Shown here one piece after another: positions 1 through 10,000 of a DNA stretch of 64,000 nucleotides. The stretch comes from JBCCTX01 sp964468435 (GTDB lineage Bacteria > Bacteroidota > Bacteroidia > J057). The position numbers and the translations under genes are program-made. How positions within the stretch are numbered: position 1 is the stretch's first letter; each line of letters starts with the position of its first letter. The stretch lies in NCBI GenBank assembly GCA_964468435.1, contig CAYXVE010000002.1, forward strand, positions 62,001 through 126,000, read 5' to 3'. The notes below the pieces were generated by a model. It searched no databases. It was given only the letters and a program-made list of their open reading frames with translations, and was not told the origin of the DNA.

Positions 1-135
1 GAAAAGCTAAATTGTATACTGCAATGTGGAACAGTAAGGTGAAAACGTATCTAAACATACTGACATCAACTATTTGACAGAGGGATTAGTTTTTCATAAT
101 TCCTTGTGAATATAGGATGTTCATAACTAGACCCC

Positions 136-2091
136 TCAATATTTCACTGTTTCCATCCGGCTTTTACCAGTGTTGGGACCGTTTTCGAGGGCGAGTACGC
201 CCCGGGGACATACGGCTGAGCATACGCCACAGCCTACACAGGAGGAGCGGACGATATTTTGACCGCGCTGAGCATACCAGCGCACGTCAATCCCCTGCTC
301 ACAATAGGTGGAGCAATTTCCGCAGGAGATACACTGACCACCATTGGTGGTGATGCGAAAGCGGGAGCGAAAGCGCTGCTGCAAGCCCAGGATCGCTGCC
401 AGTGGGCAACCAAAACGACACCAGACGCGATTACCCATTAACGGATAAAATCCTGTACCCACTACTCCAGCAAAGATAGAGCCAATTGCTATCCCATATA
501 CTCCACGTATATCATAGCTGGAAAAGTTGACATAGCTATTGCCCGTATTTGAAAAACCCCAGATCAACCCCATAATCATTGCTCCGCCAATAACACCTAC
601 CCATGCAATGATCTTCTTGCGACCCATACTTGGATACTTGCGCTTGTGCCAATAGACCAGTCCTGCACTAGCCGCTGCGATCAGCCCCGTCAGCAGCCAG
701 CGGTTGGAACCTACATTGAAGGAAGTGTCTCCAAGATACGTATACAATACGATAACTGTCATGATTACCGCAAAGACCAATACCCCATGAATGACAAAAC
801 GCTCAATCTGCCAGGACTCAGTAGTCTTGTCGGATAATTGTCTGAAAGGGTCTCCAAGTGTTTCTGCTAATCCACCACAACCACACACCCAGGAACAATA
901 CCAGCGTTTTCCAAATAAGTAAGAAAACAGCGGGATAATCACAAGGGATAAGACAATTCCCCAAACCAGCATGAAGATCCCAAAAGTGCCCGAGTTAATG
1001 TGGTTTTCAATATTCCAGTCAAAAAAGAGATAATAGTTGAGCGGCCAGGCATTTTTCAGGTCAGCATCCGGTAGATTGAGTTGATATAGCAACTGTGGGA
1101 TCAAAAAGGCAAAGGCTAACTGAAAAAACATTACAGAACCGGTTCTGATCAGATGATAGTTGCTATGTCTATATTTGGTAAACATCTTTACTCCCATCAC
1201 AAGAATGGCTAACGTATACAGTAGACCATACATGAACCACCGGCTGGCAGGTTCTCCTCTTAAGGTAAAGGCGATAGGATCTGTCAATGAGATCCATTCT
1301 GCAATCCAGTAATGCCTGAAATACAACAAAACATAAAACCCTATCAAAAAAACGCCAATCATGATCCCTACCAGTCCACGGTTGGTGGCTGAGTTGTGAT
1401 ATATGTGGTTGTGCTTGATACCTGGCATTCCATCGAAGAAGGCTGGGTAGATATACATCAAACCGCCTACACATCCCATAACGATAATGATGAAGAAGTA
1501 CAGGAATTTGTTGTCCCAAAAATGACCGGTAGCCGTAGATTTGAGAATTGTGTATGAATAGTTCTTTTTATCCTCACTGTTAATCTGCTTATCAGCAAGA
1601 AAGCCATCTACAGCCCCCTGAACTACATTGCGTACATTATTTTGGTAGTCTGCCTCAGAGCTGAATTCCTTCCCGATCAACCAACCGCTGTAGTCAGCTA
1701 CAGTCTGGCGGATATATGCTGGAAGCAGATTATTGGCTTCTGCTCTCGATTCATCGGTCATGGTAAACGCTCCGTTTTGTGCGACCTGAGCCGTTTGTAC
1801 ATAATCAGTGATCGCCTCTTCGCTGATTCCAAATTCTTGAGAGATTGCCTGATTGCTTTGGTCTATTGCTTGCTGGGCCTTCGGAAGGAATGAAAGCTTT
1901 CCTCCGAGTCTCTGACCCTGAAGTGCTCTCAATTTAGCCAGAATATATGGCTGATGTTTTTCCTGTATTTGACTGGAAACTTCTTCCAATATCTCATCAT
2001 TGATCTGGTAACTGCTCATAAATAGCAGTCCTATAAAAAGGGTCATTGCCCCCAGGAAAATTGCCAATCCGGTATATTTGATATATTTCAT
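136..2091 (-). CDS. NapH/CcoG-like membrane polyferredoxin
   Basis: Membrane electron-transfer protein of 651 residues. It has an N-terminal membrane anchor, a long helical extracytoplasmic region (about residues 35-185), then a bundle of roughly nine membrane helices. The cysteine motifs are CSWVCGCG near residue 400, CRFGCP near 558, and two C-terminal ferredoxin motifs, CISCGNCSTYC near 586 and CVGCGVCSAVCPRG near 616, which should bind two [4Fe-4S] clusters. This layout is typical of the NapH/YccM/CcoG polyferredoxin group. It lies 78 bp downstream of a flavoprotein on the same strand, so electrons could pass from NAD(P)H via FAD to the clusters and the quinone pool. The physiological acceptor is not visible. 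The large N-terminal insertion is unusual for the group. Confidence 0.85.
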   Translation of the reverse strand: MKYIKYTGLAIFLGAMTLFIGLLFMSSYQINDEILEEVSSQIQEKHQPYILAKLRALQGQRLGGKLSFLPKAQQAIDQSNQAISQEFGISEEAITDYVQTAQVAQNGAFTMTDESRAEANNLLPAYIRQTVADYSGWLIGKEFSSEADYQNNVRNVVQGAVDGFLADKQINSEDKKNYSYTILKSTATGHFWDNKFLYFFIIIVMGCVGGLMYIYPAFFDGMPGIKHNHIYHNSATNRGLVGIMIGVFLIGFYVLLYFRHYWIAEWISLTDPIAFTLRGEPASRWFMYGLLYTLAILVMGVKMFTKYRHSNYHLIRTGSVMFFQLAFAFLIPQLLYQLNLPDADLKNAWPLNYYLFFDWNIENHINSGTFGIFMLVWGIVLSLVIIPLFSYLFGKRWYCSWVCGCGGLAETLGDPFRQLSDKTTESWQIERFVIHGVLVFAVIMTVIVLYTYLGDTSFNVGSNRWLLTGLIAAASAGLVYWHKRKYPSMGRKKIIAWVGVIGGAMIMGLIWGFSNTGNSYVNFSSYDIRGVYGIAIGSIFAGVVGTGFYPLMGNRVWCRFGCPLAAILGLQQRFRSRFRITTNGGQCISCGNCSTYCEQGIDVRWYAQRGQNIVRSSCVGCGVCSAVCPRGVLALENGPNTGKSRMETVKY

Positions 2092-2169
2092 AGGATGTTA
2101 TTTTGAAAATAGTTTGGTGTATGGCTCGTAGATTATTGTGATGCGTAGCTAAGATAAAATTATCAGGAA

Positions 2170-3549
2170 CTACTCTTTACGAGCTAATTCACGTTCTTGA
2201 TGGTTCAACTCATTGAAAACCGCAAACAAATTCTTCAACCCGCGTTTGCGTTTCAGGGCTATGTTTTTGCCCGGATTTTGATTATTATAGATCTTTACTA
2301 CTTCCTTTTCATATTCTTTAAAAAACTCGGGATCAAAATTGGCGGCTCCGAGGTTTTGCAACACATCTTCAATGTGAGTGCTGGTTCTGATCCACTCCTG
2401 GCAGAGTTCCTGCCGGTATCGTACTCCCATCAGATTGAATCCCAGTATTTTTCCATCAACAGCATCATAGATCAACCGGATAGCTTTTCGTCCATCCGGA
2501 TGCTCCCAATAAATGTGCTGTTCGCCTTCTCTGATCTCATTGCTTACCGACCCATATACCTGATATTCTATGTCGAGAAATTTGGCAGAATTAAACCATA
2601 CATCCTGCTTGTAAGAAGTGGGTTGGTCGCAAAGTGTTTTTGCCAGTATGGGACCCATCAGTTTTCCCGTATACCAAACAGCCTCTATTCCTCGTCTTCC
2701 AGGTTCCGGCTGTCTGAGTTCTGCACAGTCTCCTGCTGCATAAATATCCTTCACCGAGGTTTCCAGATATTCATCCACGAGAAATCCTCTTCCTGTCTCA
2801 ATATCCGTACCCTCCGCCAATGCTATATTGGCATGTACACCAGCAGTTAGGCCGACAAATTCGCAGGTGATTTCCTCGCCGTGGTTCGTCCTTACAGCAC
2901 GAACTTTACCCTGATCATCGGGAAGAATCTCCTTGAGTTCTGTTGATAGACGAAGGTCGATGCCATCTGTATCCTGGATTTCTCGGGAAATCATGGCTGA
3001 TTCTTCAGGAGGTAATACACCGTTCCAGAAATTTAATTCCCTGACCAGGAAGGTTACAGGGATATGCCGGGAATGAAACATCTCGGCCATTTCTATCCCG
3101 ATCAGTCCTCCCCCTACAATCACTGCGTGCTGGATATTTTTCGATCGCTCTTCCATGCTGTCCAGATCTTGTTTAGACACCATGCCCTGTACACCATCCA
3201 GGTCCTGACCCGGCCATCCAAATTTATTGTATTCCGAACCAGTAGCCAGAACGAGTTTATCGTAATGCATTTGAGTTCCGTCTGAAAAAAAAAGGCTTTT
3301 GGTTGCGGGATCGATGCGTTGAACATATTGATGGATAAGATGGATGTTGTTTTTTTCCCAGAACCAGTCCTCGTAGGGTTTGGTGTGTTCATACTTCATA
3401 TGGCCCATATACACATACATGAGTGCAGGGCGAGACCAGAAGTAGGGTGTTTCTGCGGAAATGACTGTAACATGGTGATCGCTGAGTTTTCTGACATGTC
3501 TTGCGGTAGAAATTCCTGCGATCCCATTACCTATAATGATAATATGCAT
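2170..3549 (-). CDS. FAD/NAD(P)-dependent pyridine nucleotide-disulfide-type oxidoreductase
   Basis: Flavoprotein of 459 residues with the two-dinucleotide fold. The N-terminal FAD site is GNGIAG (residues 7-12), an internal NAD(P)-binding glycine motif lies in VIVGGGLIGIEMAE, and the second FAD-contact motif is IYAAGDCAE. No redox-active CxxxxC disulfide is seen, so it is more like nitrite-reductase or rubredoxin/ferredoxin reductase flavoproteins than a true disulfide reductase. It is the first gene of a two-gene minus-strand unit with the polyferredoxin, and I infer it feeds electrons to that protein. The substrate is not determined by sequence. Confidence 0.85.
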   Translation of the reverse strand: MHIIIIGNGIAGISTARHVRKLSDHHVTVISAETPYFWSRPALMYVYMGHMKYEHTKPYEDWFWEKNNIHLIHQYVQRIDPATKSLFFSDGTQMHYDKLVLATGSEYNKFGWPGQDLDGVQGMVSKQDLDSMEERSKNIQHAVIVGGGLIGIEMAEMFHSRHIPVTFLVRELNFWNGVLPPEESAMISREIQDTDGIDLRLSTELKEILPDDQGKVRAVRTNHGEEITCEFVGLTAGVHANIALAEGTDIETGRGFLVDEYLETSVKDIYAAGDCAELRQPEPGRRGIEAVWYTGKLMGPILAKTLCDQPTSYKQDVWFNSAKFLDIEYQVYGSVSNEIREGEQHIYWEHPDGRKAIRLIYDAVDGKILGFNLMGVRYRQELCQEWIRTSTHIEDVLQNLGAANFDPEFFKEYEKEVVKIYNNQNPGKNIALKRKRGLKNLFAVFNELNHQERELARKE

Positions 3550-3884
3550 GAAGAGATTTTTTGTAATCTGATAGCCGATCTATTATCTTCTGAAGATAGA
3601 TTTATATACGGCATATATATCTAAGTTACGTTATGAACACTCAAATTTCAATCAAAATCAGAGACTTGTTGTCACATATCAGACAAGTAACCTTACTATA
3701 CAAAGTTCTGCATTAGTAGTAGTTTTTGGGGGGCGAAGTGATTGGGTTTTGAGGGTAAAAGAGATACATTTGAGTAGATAATGTCTTTTATATTTGGGTT
3801 TTTGCTTGAATGTGCTATATATGACTAGTCGAACGATATGTTTGTTTTTATTTTGTAATTTTAATCAGATAAAGTAACCTGTTT
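3550..3884. other. Divergent intergenic region with a short inverted repeat
   Basis: This 335-bp AT-rich gap separates the leftward flavoprotein gene from the rightward PfkB kinase. It should hold both promoters. No coding remnant was recognised. A 6-bp inverted repeat, ACTTGT at 3664-3669 and ACAAGT at 3683-3688, contains a half-matching TGT-N10-ACA core, which faintly recalls a Crp/Fnr-type operator. That reading is weak. Confidence 0.35.
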
Positions 3885-4838
3885 ATGAGCTTAGTAGCAG
3901 TTGGATCTATGGCCTTTGATGCGATAGAAACACCTTTTGGAAAAGTAGATAAGATTTTAGGAGGAGCAGCCACCTACATTACCCTTGCATCATCATACTT
4001 CAGAAAACCTGTGAAGGCAATTTCCGTGGTAGGATATGATTTTGAGGCAGAGGATATCCAGATGCTAGAAAGACATGGAGTAGATCTGGAGGGCGTTCAG
4101 CGCAAAGAGGATGAAAAATCCTTTTTCTGGTCTGGTCGCTATCACAATGATATGAACACTCGTGACACCCTAGATACGCAACTCAATGTATTGGGATCAT
4201 TTGATCCTATTGTTCCGGCTTCTTATCAGGATTGCCAGTATCTGATGCTGGGTAATCTTGCACCGGATGTACAGCGCAAAGTGATCGAGCGGATGGAACA
4301 GCGTCCAAAGCTCATCGTAATGGATACGATGAATTTCTGGATGGATATCGCCTGGGATAGCCTGATGGAGGCTATCAAGATGATCGACGTACTGGTTATT
4401 AATGATGAAGAGGCTCGCCAGCTTTCCAAAGAATACTCTCTGTTAAGAGCTGCGCAGGCTATACAGAAAATGGGTCCTAAATATCTGGTCATCAAAAAAG
4501 GTGAACACGGCGCGTTGCTATTTAATCATGGCGAGGTCTTCTCTGCCCCCGGATTACCGCTAGAAGAAGTGTTTGATCCCACAGGTGCTGGAGACACCTT
4601 TGCAGGTGGATTTATAGGCTACCTCGCACAGAGCGATGACATTTCTTTCAACAACATGAAACGGGCCGTAGTCTACGGCAGTGCGATGGCTAGCTATTGT
4701 GTGGAAAAGTTTGGTCCGGAAAAGCTTATGGATCTCACACCCAAAGCAATAGATAAAAGGGTGAAAGAATTTGTCTCACTGGCACATTTTGAATTGATCT
4801 CTCAGGAGCTTTCTGAGATTTTAGACAGAAGTGCGTAA
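3885..4838 (+). CDS. PfkB-family carbohydrate/nucleoside kinase
   Basis: Ribokinase-like kinase of 317 residues, normal length for the family. The C-terminal PfkB signature DPTGAGDTFAGG supplies the anion hole and the catalytic Asp (GAGD). The N-terminal glycine-rich substrate region (LGGAATY) is present. In Bacteroidota such genes are usually annotated as sugar or adenosine/cytidine kinases, but the substrate cannot be read from the sequence. It is monocistronic, with 181 bp before the HAD phosphatase gene. Confidence 0.88.
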   Translation: MSLVAVGSMAFDAIETPFGKVDKILGGAATYITLASSYFRKPVKAISVVGYDFEAEDIQMLERHGVDLEGVQRKEDEKSFFWSGRYHNDMNTRDTLDTQLNVLGSFDPIVPASYQDCQYLMLGNLAPDVQRKVIERMEQRPKLIVMDTMNFWMDIAWDSLMEAIKMIDVLVINDEEARQLSKEYSLLRAAQAIQKMGPKYLVIKKGEHGALLFNHGEVFSAPGLPLEEVFDPTGAGDTFAGGFIGYLAQSDDISFNNMKRAVVYGSAMASYCVEKFGPEKLMDLTPKAIDKRVKEFVSLAHFELISQELSEILDRSA

Positions 4839-5019
4839 GCAATTTAGTATGGTTACTTTTTCACATGCTGGCATTAGTTTGCAACTGAGGTCAGCAGTAT
4901 TTAATATACATATTGATTGGAATTTACCCCATCCGCTCCCAAAGAGCACAGGTTTAGGTATTTACCCCCACCTGTGGGCGACTATTTCTAGATAAAGGGG
5001 ATTAAATAGTTGACATCAC

Positions 5020-5604
5020 ATGACTATAGTAGCCTTTGACTTCGACGGTACCCTTACTCGTAAAGATACCCTTTGGGAATTTGTTCGCTTTGTAGTCGGA
5101 ACTAGGAAATGGATGGTAGGTATCATGCGTTTGCTACCTATGCTGGTATGGTTTAAATTAGGGAAAATAGACAATCAGACTGCAAAAGAAGGGGTGCTCA
5201 CATATTTTTTAGGTGGGATGGACGTAGAAGAATTATACCAATCGGGTGAAAAGTTTGTTGCAGAAAAATTACCGGAAATGTTGAGGACGAATGCACTCGA
5301 GAAATTATTGTGGCACAGGGAAGAAGGTCATCGTTGTTTTATTGTAACTGCATCGTTGGATATCTGGGTCAAAGCATTTGCCCAACAATACCATTTAACA
5401 TTGGTAAGTTCACTTCCAGAAATAAATAATGGAATCTTCACTGGCAAAATCGCAGGGAAAAACTGTCGTGGGCCGGAAAAAGTCCGGCGTCTAACCTTAG
5501 CCCTGGGAGATCAGGTTCCTGATCTTACGTATGCCTACGGGGATTCGAGTGGGGACCGGGAACTGATTGAGTGGGCGGATAGGGGGTATTATAGGCGTTT
5601 TTGA
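5020..5604 (+). CDS. HAD-IB family phosphatase (SerB/PSPase-like)
   Basis: Cytosolic phosphohydrolase of 194 residues. Motif I is DFDGTLT at residues 6-12 (nucleophile Asp plus second Asp). Motif II is the Thr of IVTASL, followed by a Lys region. Motif III is YGDSSGDRE near residue 177, which is diagnostic of the HAD subclass IB that includes phosphoserine phosphatase. The helical cap lies between motifs I and II. Length and C-terminal end match the family, so it appears intact. The physiological phosphoester is unknown. Confidence 0.85.
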   Translation: MTIVAFDFDGTLTRKDTLWEFVRFVVGTRKWMVGIMRLLPMLVWFKLGKIDNQTAKEGVLTYFLGGMDVEELYQSGEKFVAEKLPEMLRTNALEKLLWHREEGHRCFIVTASLDIWVKAFAQQYHLTLVSSLPEINNGIFTGKIAGKNCRGPEKVRRLTLALGDQVPDLTYAYGDSSGDRELIEWADRGYYRRF

Positions 5605-5707
5605 TTATCAGTACTCTTTGTTAGTATGAAAAAGTCCTACCTAGACTTCGCATGCTAGAGAGCATGGATGAGAAAAGCGCTGTAATGATAAGTATTACCC
5701 AAAGCTA

Positions 5708-5736
5708 AGAGGAAGTCTTAGAAGTCGACTTCCTCT
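5708..5736. repeat. 29-bp palindrome, family member 1
   Basis: Perfect 10-bp inverted repeat, AGAGGAAGTC at 5708-5717 and GACTTCCTCT at 5727-5736, with a 9-nt loop. No T-run follows on the plus strand. A near-identical 29-bp palindrome lies at 33527-33555, where it is followed by seven T residues and reads as a terminator. This copy sits between two convergent genes and may act as a weak transcription barrier. Confidence 0.6.
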
Positions 5737-5789
5737 AAAAATAAGCCTGCGATCATTCATGAAGCTGAAAGACGCTTTTCCAAACTGCG

Positions 5790-6148
5790 TCAATACCTCG
5801 GTCCGAAGATGGTAGCCAGATCATCCTCACAGGGAGGATTGGGGCATTCTGGAGCCATGAACTCATTATTGTCCGGTTTATCGACTTTCTCTTCTTCACC
5901 ATCCTTGTCTTTTTTCTTGAAAAGTACTACAAATGTTTCTGCAGCATTTACAATAGCCTTACCCATTTTTTTTCCAACCTTTTTTCCTACTAATGCGCAG
6001 TCAGTGTTCCTTGAACTCCACCTGTAAAGGCTCCAAAAATAAGACCTGTCGCGTTCCCCAAAATTCAGCTCCAGCTATAATAATATCTTCATAACCTGGT
6101 TTATCACTATCATCAGAATTTGCCTAATCACTATCTTTCCCAGACTTT
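5790..6148 (-). pseudogene. Frameshifted 3' portion of the secreted-protein gene at 6149-6871
   Basis: Beyond the stop at 6149 the minus strand keeps reading as protein-like sequence, but only with frame changes. There is a short Asp-rich linker (KSGKDSD, then a stop). Then comes a hydrophobic glycine-rich stretch containing GNATGLIFGAFTGGVQG. After another shift it continues ALVGKKVGKKMGKAIVNAAE and an acidic tail ending in FGPRY and a stop at 5790. The glycine pattern resembles glycine-zipper segments. I infer that the original gene ran from about 6925 to 5790 and has suffered at least one in-frame stop and two frameshifts. Sequencing error is possible but would need several independent events. 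Confidence 0.6.
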
Positions 6149-6871
6149 TTATATTCCTGGATTACCATCTACAGGTACATTTCCTCCTGGGAAATTGTCA
6201 GTAGGATTATTGCCCCCGGGATTATTACCCCCAGGATTATTGCCTCCTGCTGGACGACCTCCAGCAGAAGACTTTCTCTGGGATGCATGTGACGTAGAAG
6301 AAGTCGATGCAAGTAACCCGGAAAAGTTCTGAAAGCTTACCTGAGTGCTGTTGAGTTGGCTATCAAAAAACGATTCTTTGAGCATGTCTGGCACCATCGC
6401 AAATACTCCCCCTCCTTCGTTGTTAAAGGATTCAGGCGGTCCGTTTTGTTTCATAAAGTCTGTAATAGACTTGATATATGCCTGGATATTCTGAAATCCT
6501 GTTGCCTGAGCATTGGCATTGAGTTGTGCCATAATCAGCTTCCCGATATTCGAGTGTCTGTTGTCAGGCATGTCAATGAAATTCTGCAACACACGATAAT
6601 AATCCAGCATATTTCTGCGATGATAGCTAGTAAGCATATTCATCACCATGGACTTCTCATTGCCATTAAGCAGTCCCTGAGAAATGAGCTGATTACAACT
6701 GCTTTCAAGGTAGGCTTGCTGGCTACGGTGATTCATTGCCATAAATGCCATAACATGGTAGATAGGTCTGCGGACCTCTTGCTCCTTAAATTGATAGTAT
6801 TTGGCAATTCTCGCGTTGTAACCAGATGCTTCGTACTCGCTTTCCAGATGCTTATAACCCTTCTCATACAC
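6149..6871 (-). CDS. Secreted helical protein, probably a broken gene (5' and 3' disrupted)
   Basis: Open frame of 240 codons with only a GTG start. Upstream in the same frame, 6872-6925 encodes a signal-peptide-like stretch (IIIALFSLQSEVLGQG) with no start codon before a TGA, so the true start seems lost. The body is helical and Tyr/Asn-rich, with no family I recognise. The C-terminus is low-complexity, with repeated GGNNP units at about residues 208-222, and stops abruptly at GNPGI. Sequence resembling the rest of the protein continues downstream in other frames. I regard it as the largest surviving piece of a decayed gene. Confidence 0.5.
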   Translation of the reverse strand: MYEKGYKHLESEYEASGYNARIAKYYQFKEQEVRRPIYHVMAFMAMNHRSQQAYLESSCNQLISQGLLNGNEKSMVMNMLTSYHRRNMLDYYRVLQNFIDMPDNRHSNIGKLIMAQLNANAQATGFQNIQAYIKSITDFMKQNGPPESFNNEGGGVFAMVPDMLKESFFDSQLNSTQVSFQNFSGLLASTSSTSHASQRKSSAGGRPAGGNNPGGNNPGGNNPTDNFPGGNVPVDGNPGI

Positions 6872-7004
6872 CTGTATGCCCTGACCCAGGACCTCAGATT
6901 GCAGAGAAAAAAGGGCTATGATGATCCTTCAATTTATCTCAAACATTAGTACATATTCATTGCTTTGTTTAATATAAAACGTCTAAGTGGAGTAATCGGA
7001 AAAT

Positions 7005-10000
7005 ATGATAAGGAGGAAAATTGTACGGTTGTTCAGGTGGGTGGGAATGGGGTTAGCGGGTCTGTTGCTCTTGCTTATTATCCTGATTCAGCTCCCTCCG
7101 GTGCAACAATATGGAGTAAATCGCGCCACACAATGGCTATCTGATACCCTCCATGCAGAAGTGAGTATCGGTAAATTTCGTTGGGTGGGATTAAATCAGC
7201 TGGAACTCGGAGCGGTACGATTCATGACTCCTGAAAAGGATACCTTAGCTGTAATTGGGGATCTTTCCCTCGATGCTTTTCTTATGCCCTTACTTCGAAA
7301 TCAGGTGATTGTAGAAGAATTGATCCTAAAAGATGTATGGATAAATCTACGTAGATCAGCAGATAGTTCCTGGAATTATGGGTTTATCACTGAAGCATTT
7401 GCCCGTGACACTCCCTCTACCCAGGAATCAACCCCTCCTGCAGCATGGAATATTCAGGCCGATCGATTGTATCTGCAAAACATTTATTTTACGTATTCCG
7501 ATGCTACCAACCAATCTGACCTTATTACTTCTTTGGGTGCGTTATCCCTAACCAGCAGTCGCCTGGATCTTATGAGGCAGACGTTGGATATTAATGAATT
7601 GAACTTATCAGAACCATACGTCGAGTATACTTCTCGTAATGTTTCTGCTTCAACCCCTTCTGGTCCATCCAATCCTACCCCTTTGGCCTTCCCTGATCTG
7701 GGATGGAATATTTCCCTGAAAAAGACTCAATTGAAAGAAGGAAATATTATCTATCAGGCTGTTTCAACCGATACGCTATCTGCAAGTGCATTCAATCCCA
7801 ATAACATTTCCCTCTCTGAACTTCACTGGGGAATAAGGGAAATAACTCTGGATAGTGTCAATATGCAACTTGCGATTGACTCCCTTTCTCTTTCCGACCA
7901 TTCGGGCTTAGTCCTCAATGCTCTGAAAACGGAAACTGCTTTTAGTGATTCTCTCTCCTATGTGCGTAACTTTTCCCTACAAACCGCTCAATCAAGCCTG
8001 AGACTTGATGCCGAGTTGACGTATCCTACCCTCTCAGCTCTATTGGAACCCTCCTTGACCCAACAAAGAGAGATTACCCTGGCCTTACTGATGAAGGAAA
8101 GTGCCATCTCTCCCCAGGATATCAATCGCTTTGCTCCGGGAACCTTCCCTGATACGCTCAATGAATTCATTACCCTGGATTTGGAGGCGAAAGGCAATTA
8201 CGATCAACTGTATCTGAATACCATTTCCGTAAGACAAGGTCAGTTGGCGTATATGTCTCTCTCAGGTCAATTGGAAGATCTGCCAGATATCAGACAGACA
8301 GGGATAGACCTATCTCTGGATTCTGTGAATACAGATTATGAAGGGCTCGCGGCAATATTGCCACAAGGAAGTCTCCCTGAAGGGGTAAGGTCATGGGGAA
8401 AAATCCTACTCAAGGGTTCTCTCAAAGGGAATGCTGATAGCCTGGCATTACCGGCCCTCCAGTTATTAACGGCCAATGGCCCCAGGCTTTATATGCAGGC
8501 GGGTGCTACAAGTGTATTTGACACAGAAAAGAGTCGCTATCAGTTGGTGATCGATTCTCTGATCAGTCAAGGGAAAGATTTGATAGGACTAACCTATGAG
8601 CCTCTCCCTGTAAAACTGGAAAATATAGGGCTGCTTACCTTAAAGGGTTCATTTGAAGGGACTCGATATGACTTTGAATCGGGATGGGATCTCGATTCAG
8701 ATGTGGGTGAACTGGACATCGGTCTTATCGGAGATTTTGACTCAGCCTATTCTAATGGTATCTATTCATCATCTATCAAACTCAAGCAGTTTGATCTGGG
8801 AAAGGTCCTGGATGATCGGCGATTGGGTAAAGCGAGTATAGATGCTACTTTGGATGGAAAAGGCGTTCAAGCAAAGGACTGGGATACAGAACTTGATGCT
8901 GTACTCAGTCAGTTCTCCTTCGAGGATTACACCTATGATAACCTGGAGATCCACGGTCAATTGGTGCCTTTTGCTTTTGAAGGGAATATCTCTACAGATG
9001 ATCCCAATCTGAAATTGTACTGGGAGGGGCGTCTGCCGCTGGATGATACTAGTAATGCTTTTGCATTTTCTCTTCAGCTCGATACACTCAATTTTATGCC
9101 TTTAGGTCTACATGAGACACCCCTCGGTTTGAGTTTGAATCTGACATCTGATGTCAGGGATTACAGGCCTGATGATCTTGACGGAAACCTATTGATCAGG
9201 GACTTTATTATTAGCGACCGTATCCAATCTTACCATTTGGATTCCCTGTTGGTGGTAAGTGATGTAGGGAAAAATCAGGATAACCGGCTTGCAGTAGAAA
9301 GTGAGTTGATTCGCATGGGAATCAATGGGCGTTTTACCTTAAGTGAAGTACCTTCTGTCATCCAACAATGGATGACCCGCTATTTTCCCGTGGACCAACT
9401 CACTTCAGTCAATGATTCGCTCCTGATTGAAAATGATTCAACATTCCTACAGGCTTTTATCCACCTCGATGATCCCACTGCTTTGACAGATATCGTCCTC
9501 AAAGACCTCAGCAGACTGGATACTTTTTTTTTTAATTTTTCTTTTGATAACCGGAAAGACCTCTGGATGTTGGATGCCTCTCTACCGATTATTGAATATG
9601 GACCCTACCGGATCGATAGTTTGAAGCTACTATCTTCTGCTAATCAGCGGAGACTAAGGACGCATCTTACTGCTAGAAATGTTACCCAAGATTCCAATAT
9701 CCACTTGCCGAATCCCACATTTACCAGTATCTTCAGACATGATAGCCTGCAATTTGACCTGGTATCATACGATACCATCGACCATCCCATATGGGAATTA
9801 GGAGGGACACTGGCTTATATAGACTCAATGTTTCACTATACATTTGATCCTGTAATACGTCTGGACAACCAGGATTGGGAAGTCCGTCATGAAGCGCCTG
9901 TCGTATATCTTCCCGAGAAAAGATGGCAGATGAGTCCCTTGACTTTTTCCAATAATGGCTCTAAGGTTACACTACTTAGTCAGGGAAACTTTGTGGATAG

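Noticed and set aside
1..135. Left window edge as part of a gene.
   Set aside because: No open frame with protein-like sequence was seen on either strand; it appears to be intergenic.
3664..3688. Possible Crp/Fnr operator upstream of the flavoprotein genes.
   Set aside because: Only 6-bp arms and an imperfect TGT-ACA core; kept as a note in the intergenic entry but not claimed as a site.
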